From Nematostella vectensis (Eukaryota; Cnidaria; Anthozoa; Actiniaria; Edwardsiidae), in contig NC_064040.1 of assembly GCF_932526225.1 (NCBI RefSeq), positions 2,579,894-2,643,893 on the forward strand: 64,000 nt of DNA, read 5' to 3'. The notes under the pieces were generated by a model that was not told the DNA's origin, did not search any database, and saw only the letters and a list, made by a program, of their open reading frames with translations. Shown piece after piece: positions 1 through 7,497 of the stretch (the first letter of the stretch is position 1; the number at the start of each line of letters is the position of its first letter). A program made the position numbers and the translations under genes.

Positions 1-93
1 TGAAAAAATATCGCAATTACAATCATGAGCTGTGGAACAACGATGTTGGTCAGGTACAGTAGGCTGCTGTGTGTTACCTGTTATGTGACCTGT

Positions 94-372
94 TTTGTCG
101 TTATGTCACTCGTTAAGTCACTCGTTATGTTACTCGTTATGTCACTCGTTACGTGACTCGTTAAGTTACTCGTTATGTCACTCGTTATATCACTCGTTAA
201 GTCACTCGTTATGTGACTCGTTATGTGACCCTTTATGTCACTAGTTATGTGACTCGTTAAGTCACTCGTTATGTGACTCGTTATGTGACCCGTTATGTCA
301 CTCGTTATGTGACTAGTTATGTGACTCGTTTTGTTACTCGTTATGTGACTCCTTATATGACTCGTTATGTGA
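94..372. repeat. 12-bp minisatellite, first block
   Basis: Tandem copies of a unit close to TATGTCACTCGT, alternating GTCACTCG with GTGACTCG. Because 12 is a multiple of three and the unit lacks stops in some frames, it stays open for long distances without being a gene. It probably lies in an intron of the downstream short-exon gene. Confidence 0.9.
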
Positions 373-444
373 CTCTAATGTTCTTGTTGTATTGTATACA
401 ATAAGGGCCGCTATTGTTGTTTCTGCTGCTTGCTAATCTTGTTG
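373..444. repeat. Linker copy 1 of a 414-bp duplicated block
   Basis: A non-minisatellite linker starting CTCTAATGTTCTT and containing TTGTTTCTGCTGCTTGCT recurs at 787-870 with a few substitutions, 414 bp away. Minisatellite plus linker were therefore duplicated together. Confidence 0.8.
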
Positions 445-786
445 TGTTGACCCGTTATGTCACTCGTTATTTGACTCGTTATGTTACTCGTTATGTCACC
501 CGTTATGTCACTCGTTATGTCACTCGTTATATCACCCGTTATGTCACTCGTTATTTGACCCGTTGTTTGACTCGTTATGTTACTCGTTATATGCCTCGTT
601 ATGTCACTCGTTATGTCACTCATTGTGTCACTCGTTATGTCACTCGTTATATCACCCCTTATGTCACTCGTTATTTGACTCGTTATGTGACTCGTTATGT
701 CACTCGTTATGTGATTCGTTATGTTACTGGTTATATGACTTGTTATGTCACTCGCTATGTTACTCGTCATATTACTCGTTATATGA
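445..786. repeat. 12-bp minisatellite, second block
   Basis: Continuation of the TATGTCACTCGT minisatellite after the first linker, ending at the second linker. Open frames on both strands here encode only four-residue repeats (ITSD-like on minus, YVTR-like on plus), the signature of a 12-bp repeat rather than a protein. Confidence 0.9.
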
Positions 787-870
787 CTCTAATGTTCTTA
801 TTGTATTGCATACAACACAGGCAGTTTTTGTTGTTTCTGCTGCTTGCTGATCTTGTTGTATTGTTATTGT
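787..870. repeat. Linker copy 2 of the 414-bp duplicated block
   Basis: Second copy of the linker seen at 373-444, sharing CTCTAATGTTCTT and TTGTTTCTGCTGCTTGCT with scattered differences. It lies about 125 bp upstream of the first recognised exon. Confidence 0.8.
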
Positions 871-994
871 TGCTGCCAACGTGATCCTATCATTTTTTTA
901 TCGTTTGTTGTTTTCCTGTGATTTTTCTTTTGTTTGTTTGTCAAAATCGTGTTTGTTGTTGATCCATTTTTATCATCAATCTTTTTGTTATCAG

Positions 995-2326
995 ATTCGC
1001 GAGAACGAGCAAGCAAGGGAAAAGATAAAGTGAGTTGTGTGACCCTATAGAAACACCCTTCAAAATGATGTAACGCCACCTTAATGTTTAAATCGTTATC
1101 TTAGATAGAGTCCAAAAAAAAGGGCTTTGCGCAACTCGCGACTACTCAACACGTGACTTCTTCTATTAATCACGTGACTTCTTCTACTCATAACGTGACA
1201 TCTCTATTTTTCAGGGGGCTCGTGGCCCTCCAGGCTGAGAATGCGGCAAAGATCGCCGAGTAAGTATCGAACCTGGTCGCACATGTCTTAGTATCAATAT
1301 GTTGTCGAGATTACCTCGGGGTCTTACTAACATGTCTGATTTATTGCTTGCGTTCTTCTAGGCTCATGGACTCGACAAGCAAGCTCGCGGATGTAAATGT
1401 GAGTGGTTGGACATAATAGGTTATTAAAGTAACGAAATTATTTTCTTTGTTTGTGGTATCGTCACGAATTTCAAAAACATCTCGCAGGCCGACACATCGC
1501 AAATTAAAGTACCTATATTTTGCGTCTTTTCTTATAATCTATAAAACTTGCATTTCAGGCCGAGCTGGTCGAGGCTGCAAACACCAAGGACGAGTGAGTA
1601 ATACACTATACATGTCTAACATGTACACATAGTACACTATACATGTCTAACATGTACACATAATACGCTATATATGTTTAACATGTACACAAAGTACACT
1701 ATACATGTCTAAAATGTACACATAGTACGCTATACATGTCTAAAATGTACACATAGTACACTATACATGTCTAACATGTACACATAATACACTATATATG
1801 TTTAACATGTCCACAAAGTACACTATACACGTCTAACATGTACACATAGTACGCTATACATGTCTAAAATGTACACATAGTACACTATACATGTCTAACA
1901 TGTACACATAGTACACTATACATGTCTACATGTCTTAACGCATCGAGTATATAACACTTGTTCTGTGTCGACAGGGAAATCGAGATGCTGCGCGAACAGC
2001 TGGAGCACGCTGTGAGTATATTTTCAATCTATCGCACATTCGGTCCCACCAATAACCTTTTCTAAGCAAATTACAAGCAAAACTGTTATGTAAGCTACAG
2101 GCTGTCATAGCGCCCTCGACGGACTGAGGAGGCATCACAGTACATTCTTTTAAGTCTGTTTTCCTCACAATTTTGCGCAATAGTACTCAAGTGTTAATGG
2201 GTTAATAGGTGTTTTTATTATCTGCAAATATTCTATTTCTATATTCATCTTTTTTTACAGAGGAAGAAGAAGCAGAGCCGCTGGCAAAGGATCAAGTCTC
2301 GCGTGCGCACTTTCTTCGGCCGTTAG
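995..2326 (+). CDS. 3' part of a short-exon gene encoding a coiled-coil protein with a basic tail (5' end outside window)
   Basis: I assembled this from splice signals. Exons are 995-1029, 1215-1259, 1362-1398, 1559-1593, 1975-2011 and 2261-2326. Each acceptor ends in CAG or TAG after a pyrimidine tract and each donor is GTAAGT or GTGAGT. The intron phases (2,2,0,2,0) join without a break over 255 nt, giving 84 residues and a TAG stop at 2324-2326. The exons encode, in order, 12, 15, 12, 12, 12 and 21 residues. The early ones are rich in Glu, Lys, Ala and Leu (for example GLVALQAENAAKIAE, EIEMLREQLEHA), as in an alpha-helical coiled coil. The last exon switches to a strongly basic tail beginning RKKKQSRW and ending VRTFFGR. 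The first exon seen starts in phase 0, so more exons lie upstream. I do not recognise the family; the basic tail could bind nucleic acid or membrane, but that is a guess. Splicing is inferred, not observed. Confidence 0.72.
1150..1199. repeat. Three short ACGTGAC-containing direct repeats just upstream of an exon
   Basis: ACGTGACTTCTTCT occurs twice and a shorter ACGTGACAT follows, spaced about 23-24 bp apart. The run ends in the pyrimidine tract before the exon at 1215. It may be a small expansion in the intron; no function is evident. Confidence 0.6.
1602..1932. repeat. 31-bp intronic minisatellite
   Basis: About 10.7 tandem copies of a 31-bp unit containing ACTATACATGTCTAACATGT and ACACATAGT, lying wholly inside the intron between the exons ending at 1593 and starting at 1975. 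Each copy holds ACATGT palindromes separated by a few bases, so single strands could fold. Confidence 0.9.
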
Positions 2327-3216
2327 ACACCCGCGCCTTTACACTCATATCTTTTTTTACTTTTTTTTTGCACGATACAGTACTAAAACTCCTTTGAAGA
2401 AACACATCCACGAATCACATACCACAATACTTCTTGAATTGCTCATAAATATCATCGAACAATCACAAATGAGCTTCATTGCGCGTACACAATTGCCCAC
2501 AGAACTCGAAACGGAAAGTCATTATTTTTATAGCTTTTTTATTTTTAGCAACTTTGGCCGAGGAGATTGGCTACAGCTTGGTGGTTTTTAAAAATCAAAA
2601 ATCCAAGCGATTCTAATTCAGGCACTTGAATAATATTACAAATTTCCCAAAAGTACACCAGCGCCCGGACAGGCGACAGTTTGGTATCTTGACCGTGACG
2701 AAAATCCAAACGATCCCGATTTGCATTTCTTTCTTTTTTCAAAATAACCAATCTTATTCCCACCAAAACACTCTAGCATTTAAACCTGACATTTTAGACT
2801 TGCGCGACTTTCCCGAAGAGTAATGTGAAGCAATGAATTATGTGAATAAATATTATAAATCTTTTCTGTAGTTATATGATTCTATATCTAAATTTTTGGC
2901 AATAGGCTGATCAAATTGACCTGTTTCTTCGTCTTATTTAGTACTGTATCGCGCAGTCAATCTGGAATTATTATAAATCCCTGTAAATATTTTTAAATTT
3001 TCATGACCAATAATATGGCGCAGCATGGGTGTCGTTAAGAGATGATATTCAACGTGACTAAGTTGAATACAAGACAATGCTACTTTTCCGCTCTCAGATC
3101 AAGGATAGGGCAACGAATATTGAGATTTTGTAAATAAAATGGCAGAAATCCTAAACGTAACTGTCTCTTCTTGTCCTCGACAATATAAGTGAGAATCGGG
3201 AATCCCCAAACCAAGG
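2327..3216 (+). other. 3' UTR and gene-free intergenic DNA
   Basis: This AT-rich stretch lies between the stop codon of the coiled-coil gene and the 22-bp minisatellite. The proximal part up to about 2870 is the probable 3' UTR. Short open frames here (2394-2591, 2545-2766, 2626-2823) have no start context, splice signals or protein-like composition that would support a gene. I see no RNA gene or repeat in it. Confidence 0.5.
2845..2850 (+). promoter_or_regulatory. Polyadenylation signal AATAAA
   Basis: A canonical AATAAA lies about 520 nt after the TAG stop of the coiled-coil gene and is followed by T-rich sequence. It is the best candidate 3' end for that transcript. Confidence 0.5.
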
Positions 3217-3940
3217 AGGAGATAGACCCAACCTAAGGGGGAGATGGACCCAACCCAAGGGGGAGATAAACACAACTCAAAGGGGAGTTGGACCCGACCC
3301 AAGGGGGAGATAGACCCAACCCAAAGGGGAAAATAGACCCAACACAAGGTGAAAATGGGCCCAACCCAAGGGGGAGATAGACCCAACCGAAGAGGGAGAT
3401 AAACCCATCCCAAGGGGGAGATAGACCCAACCCAAGGGGGAGATAGACCCAACCCAAGGGGGAGATAGACCCAACCTAAGGGGAAGATGGATCCAACCCA
3501 AGTGGAAGATGGACCCAACCCAAGGGGGAGATAGACCCAACCCAAGGGGGAGATAGACCAAACCTAAGGGGGAGATAGACCCAACCCAAGGAAGAGATGG
3601 ACCCAACCCAAGGGGGAGATAGACCCAACCCAAAGGGGAGATAGACCCAACCCAAGGTGGAGATAGACCCAGCCCAAGGGGGAAATAGACCCAACACAAG
3701 GGGGAGATAGACCCAACACAAGGGGAAGATGGACCCAAACCAAGGGGGAGATGGACCCAACCGAAGAGGGAGATAAACCCATCCCAAGGGGGAGATAGAC
3801 CCAACCCAAGGGGGAGATAGACCCATCCCAAGGGGGAGATGGACCCAACCCAAGGGGGAGATAGACCCAACCCAAGGGGGAGATAGACCAAACTCAAGGG
3901 GGGATGGACCCAACACAAGGGAGAGATGAATCCAACCCAA
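3217..3940. repeat. 22-bp minisatellite abutting the tRNA array
   Basis: About 33 tandem copies of a 22-bp unit close to GGGGGAGATAGACCCAACCC, with point differences and occasional ATGGAC or AAACAC variants. The unit lacks stops in all minus-strand frames, so overlapping minus-strand frames of up to about 210 codons arise (WVYLPLGLGLSPP-like). They are a by-product: 22 is not a multiple of three, so the same peptide recurs every 66 nt in every frame. The right edge fuses directly into a tRNA gene lacking its first nine nucleotides. Confidence 0.92.
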
Positions 3941-3999
3941 GCTCAGTGGAAGTGCGCCTGCTTCGCATGCGGCCCGGGGTTCGATCCCTCGCATCTCCA
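3941..3999 (+). pseudogene. 5'-truncated tRNA-Ala(CGC) at the array's left edge
   Basis: The sequence starts at GCTCAGTGG, so the 5' acceptor strand and positions 8-9 are missing, replaced by minisatellite. The anticodon loop (TTCGCAT), T arm and 3' acceptor strand remain. The variable region is shortened. It cannot form an acceptor stem and marks the array breakpoint. Confidence 0.9.
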
Positions 4000-4078
4000 A
4001 TATTTTCTTTTTCCCCCCTGGAGGAAATATGGATTATTTAAGTTTTGATGGTTATATGACACACTTGAAAGTGTATTA

Positions 4079-4150
4079 GGGGATGTAGCTCAGTGATAGA
4101 GCGTCCGCTTTGCATGCGGAAGGCCAGGGGTTCGATCCCCCGCATCTCCA
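4079..4150 (+). tRNA. tRNA-Ala-TGC: tRNA-Ala(TGC), first full-length copy
   Basis: Full 72-nt body with anticodon TGC at 4111-4113 and G3:U70. It differs from the consensus by GTGATA in the D loop and by an A at the first T-stem position, giving one A-G mismatch. Probably a weakened copy. Confidence 0.85.
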
Positions 4151-5105
4151 ATATTTTCTTTTTTCCCCTGGAGGAAATATGGATTATTCAAGTTTTGAGG
4201 GTGATATGACAAACTTGCAAGTGTATTAGGGGATGTAGATCCGTGATAGAGCGTCCGCTTTGCATGAAGCCCCGGGGTTCGATCCCACGCATCTCAAATA
4301 TTTTCTTCTTCCCATAAAATAAATGTGGATTATTCAAGTATTGATGGTGATATGAGACACTTGCAAGTGTATTGGGGGATGTAGCTCAGTGGTAGAGCGT
4401 TCGCTTTGCATGTGAAAGGCCCGGGGTTCGATCCCCCGCATCTCCAATATTTTCTTATTTCCATAAAATAAATGTGGATTATTCAAGTATTGATGGTGAT
4501 ATGAGACACTTGCAAGTGTTTTAGCAGATGTAGCTCAGTGGTAGAGCGTCCGCTTTGCATGCGGAAAGCCCGGGGTTCGATCCCCCGCATCTCCAATATT
4601 TTCTTTTTTCCCTTAGAGGAAATGTGGATTATTAAAGTTTTGATGGTGAAATGACAGACTTGCAAGTGTATTAGGGGATGTAGCTCAGTGGTAGAGCGTC
4701 CGCTTTGCATGCGGAAGGACCGGGGTTCGATCCCCCGCTTCAACAATATTTCCTTTTTTCCTCTGGAGGAAATATGGATTATTCAAGTTTGGAGGGTGAT
4801 ATGACAAACTTGCAAGTGTATTAGGGGATGTAGATCAGTGGTAGAGCGTCCGCTTTGCATGCGGAAGCCTCGGGGTTCGATCCCCCGCATCTCCAATATT
4901 TTCTTCTTTCCATAAACTAAATCTGGATTATTCAAGTCTTGATGGTGATACGAGACACTTGCAAGTGTATTGGGGGATGTAGCTCAGTGGCAGAGCGGCC
5001 GCTTTGCACGCGGAAGGACCGGGGTTCGATCCCACGCATCTAAAATATTTTCTTCTTTCCATAAAAAAATGTGGATTATTCAAGTATTGATGGTGATATG
5101 AGACA

Positions 5106-5137
5106 CTTGCAAGTGTATTGGCTTGCAAGTGTATTGG
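5106..5137 (+). repeat. 16-bp tandem duplication of the tRNA leader
   Basis: CTTGCAAGTGTATTGG is present twice in a row immediately before the tRNA at 5137, doubling the conserved leader palindrome half. The same duplication precedes the tRNA at 7968 in block 2, so it predates that block duplication. Confidence 0.9.
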
Positions 5138-6737
5138 GGTATGTAGCTCAGTGGTAGAGCGCCCGCTTTGCATGCGGAAGGCCCGGGGTTCGATCCCCCG
5201 CATCTCTAATATTTTCTTCTTTCCATTAAATAAATGAAAATTATTCAAGTATTGATGGTGATATGAGACACTTGCAAGTGTATTGGGGGATGTAGCTCAG
5301 TGGTAGAGCGTTTGCTTTGCATGCGGAAGGCCCGGGGTTCGATCCCCCGCATCTCCAATATTTTCTTCTTTCCATAAAATAAATGGGGATTATTCAACTA
5401 TTGATGGTGATATGAGACACTTGCATAGTGGATGTAGCTCAGTGGTAGAGCGTAAGCTTTGCATGCTGAAGGCCCGGGGTTCGATCCCCCGCATCTCCAA
5501 TATTATATTTTCCCCTAGAGGAAATTTGGATTATTAAAGTTTTGAGGGTGATATGACACACTTCAAAGTGTATTGGGGGATGTAGTTCAGTGGTAGAGCG
5601 TCTTCTTTGCATGCGGAAGGTCCGGGGTTCGATCCTCCGCATCTCCAATATTTTATTTTTTTCCCTAGAGGAAATTTGGATTATTAAAGTTTTGAGAGTG
5701 ATATGACAGACTTGGAAGTGTATAGGGGGATGTAGCTCAGTGGTAGAGCGTCCGCTTTGCATGCGGAAGGCCTGGGGTTCGATCCCCCGCTTCTACAATA
5801 TTTTCTTTTCCCCCCCGGAGGAAATATGGATTATTCAAGTTTTGAGGGTGATATGACAAACTTGCAAGTGTATTGGGGGATGTAGCTCAGTGGTAGAGCG
5901 TCCGCTTTGCATGCGGAAGGCCCTGTGTTCTATCCCCCGCATCTCCAATATTTTTTTCTTTCACGTAAAGGAAATCTGGATTATTCTAATCTTGAGGGTG
6001 ATATGACACACTTAGAAGTGTATTTGGGGATGTAGCTCAGTGGTAAAGCGTCCGCTTTGCATGCGGAATGCCCGGGGTTCGATCCCCCGCATCTCCAATA
6101 TTTTCTTCTTTCCATAAAATAAATGTGGATTATTCAAGTATTGATGGTGATATGAGACACTTGCATAGCGGATGTAGCTCAGTAGTAGAACGTCCGTCCG
6201 CTTTGCATGCGGAAGGCCCGGGGTTCGTTCCCCCGCATCTCCAATATTTGTTTTCCATTAAGTAAATGTGGATTATTCAAGTCTTGATGGTGATATGACA
6301 CACTTGCAAGTGTATTGGGGGATGTAGCTCAGTGGTAGAGTTTCCGCTTTGCATGCGGAAGGCCCGGGGTTCGATCCCCCGCATCTCCAATATTTTCTTT
6401 TTTCACCTAGAGGAAATGTGGATTTTTAAAGTTTTGATGGTGCTATGACAGACTTGCAAGTGTATTTGGGGATGTAGCTCAGTGGTAGAGTTTCCGCTTT
6501 GCATGCGGAAGGACCGGTGTTCGATTCCCCGCATCTCAAATATTTTTTTTCCCTAAAGGAAATTTGGATTATTCAAGTCTTGATGGTAATATGACACACT
6601 TGCAAGTGTATTGGGGGATGTAGCTCAGTGGTAGAGCGTCCGCTTCGCATGAGGAAAGCCCGGGGTTCGATCCCCCGCATCTCCAATATTTTCTTTTTTC
6701 TCCTAGAGGAAATATGGGCATTTCAAGTCTTTATGGT

Positions 6738-6745
6738 GATATGAC
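6738..6745 (+). promoter_or_regulatory. Conserved GATATGAC leader element at -26 (representative)
   Basis: GATATGAC sits 26 to 19 bp before the tRNA start and recurs at that spacing in most units (variants GTTATGAC, GCTATGAC, GATTTGAC). Its position fits a weak TATA-like site for TFIIIB, but that role is inferred. Confidence 0.45.
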
Positions 6746-6746
6746 T

Positions 6747-6758
6747 CACTTGCAAGTG
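6747..6758 (+). promoter_or_regulatory. 12-bp palindrome CACTTGCAAGTG upstream of the tRNA (representative)
   Basis: A perfect 12-bp palindrome ends 5 bp before the tRNA. Most units keep it or the 10-bp core ACTTGCAAGT; units preceded by GACAGACTTGCAAGTG keep only the core. In the 39-51 kb region some leaders replace it with CACTTACTATTG. Conservation in a spacer suggests either function or recent homogenisation. Confidence 0.6.
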
Positions 6759-6770
6759 TATTAGGGGATG

Positions 6771-6781
6771 TAGCTCAGTGG
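6771..6781 (+). promoter_or_regulatory. Pol III A box (representative)
   Basis: TAGCTCAGTGG at positions 8-19 of the tRNA matches the A-box consensus exactly. Almost every unit in the array keeps it; notable exceptions include 31468 (ATTGG), 59616 (TTGCTC) and 9744 (CTAAG). Confidence 0.85.
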
Positions 6782-6813
6782 TAGAGCGTCCGCTTTGCAT
6801 GCGGAAGGTCCGG

Positions 6814-6824
6814 GGTTCGATCCC
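6814..6824 (+). promoter_or_regulatory. Pol III B box (representative)
   Basis: GGTTCGATCCC in the T arm matches the TFIIIC-binding B box. The 4-nt-insertion family changes it to GGTTCGTTCCC (A58 to T), which should weaken it. Confidence 0.85.
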
Positions 6825-6838
6825 CCGCATCTCCAATA

Positions 6839-6842
6839 TTTT
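6839..6842 (+). terminator. Pol III T-run terminator (representative)
   Basis: TTTT begins 4 nt after the discriminator base. Other families have longer runs: TTTT-C-TTTTTT after 6614 (6689-6699), and seven or eight Ts after the families ending CTCAAATA or CTCCATTA. Each unit therefore looks like an independent transcription unit. Confidence 0.8.
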
Positions 6843-7497
6843 CTTCTTTCACTTAAGGAAATGTGGATTATTCAAGTCTTGAGGGTGATATGACACACTT
6901 GCAAGTGTATTGGAGGATGTAGCTCAGTGGTAGAGCGTCCTCTTCGCATGCGGAAGGCCCGGGGTTCGATTCCCCGCATCTCCAATATTTTCTTTTTTCC
7001 AACAGAGGAAATATGGGCATTTCAAGTCTTTATGGTGATATGACTCACTTGCAAGTGTATTAGGGGATGTAGCTCAGTGGTAGAGCGTCCGCTTTGCATG
7101 CGGAAGGTCCGGGGTTCGATCCGCCGCATCTCCAATATTTTCTTCTTTCCCTAAAGGAAATGTGGATTATTCAAGTCTTGAGGGTGATATGACACACTTG
7201 CAAGTGTATTGGGGGATGTAGCTCAGTGGTAGAGCGTCCTCTTCGCATGCGGAAGGCACGGGGTTCGATCCCCCCCATCTCCATTTTTTTTTTCACTAGA
7301 GAAAATTTGGATTATTAAAGTTTTGATGGTGATATGACAGACTTGCAAGTGTATTGAGGGATGTAGCTCAGTAGTAGAACGTCCGTCCGCTTTGCATGCG
7401 GAAGGCCCGGGGTTCGTTCCCCGCATCTCTAATATTTGTTTTCCATTAAGTAAATGTGGATTATTCAAGTCTGATGGTGTTATGACACAGTTGCAAG

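Larger units (their letters stand above)
3941..4666 (+). repeat. Array block 0: left-edge units
   Basis: Holds the truncated copy and units starting at 4079, 4229, 4375 and 4524. These edge units are more diverged than the core: 4229 reads GATCCG in the D arm and 4524 begins GCAGATG. This is the usual pattern at the border of a tandem array, where homogenisation is weakest. Confidence 0.85.
6764..6835 (+). tRNA. tRNA-Ala-TGC: tRNA-Ala(TGC), fully paired exemplar
   Basis: All four helices pair without mismatch: GGGGATG/CATCTCC (with the G3:U70 alanine identity pair), GCTC/GAGC, TCCGC/GCGGA and CGGGG/CCCCG. The D loop is AGTGGTA, the anticodon loop TTTGCAT (anticodon TGC at 6796-6798) and the T loop TTCGATC. 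The discriminator is A73, then ATATTTT. Many copies share this body, so it is the best candidate for a charged, functional tRNA. Confidence 0.95.
4667..7497 (+). repeat. Array block 1: 19-unit higher-order copy A
   Basis: Unit starts: 4674, 4824, 4973, 5137, 5286, 5428, 5576, 5726, 5876, 6026, 6168, 6318, 6468, 6614, 6764, 6913, 7063, 7212, 7357. The whole block recurs as block 2 at +2831 bp, including private marks such as a 16-bp leader duplication before 5137. Units 5428 and 6168 have shorter leaders (TTGCATAGTGG or TTGCATAGCGG) lacking the normal palindrome end. Confidence 0.9.

Noticed and set aside
1-93. Possible upstream exon ending near GTTGGTCAGGTACAG
   Set aside because: A donor-like GTACAG is present, but no acceptor or open phase can be confirmed within the window.
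411-884. Long frames on both strands (ITSD-like and YVTR-like repeats)
   Set aside because: They are by-products of the 12-bp minisatellite.
1935-2823. Small open frames at 1935-2180, 2209-2397, 2394-2591, 2545-2766 and 2626-2823
   Set aside because: They overlap introns, exons or UTR of the coiled-coil gene in other frames, or low-complexity AT-rich DNA, with no supporting signals.
3099-4000. Five overlapping minus-strand frames of 74-213 codons
   Set aside because: A stop-free 22-bp minisatellite produces them in every frame; none has a unique domain.
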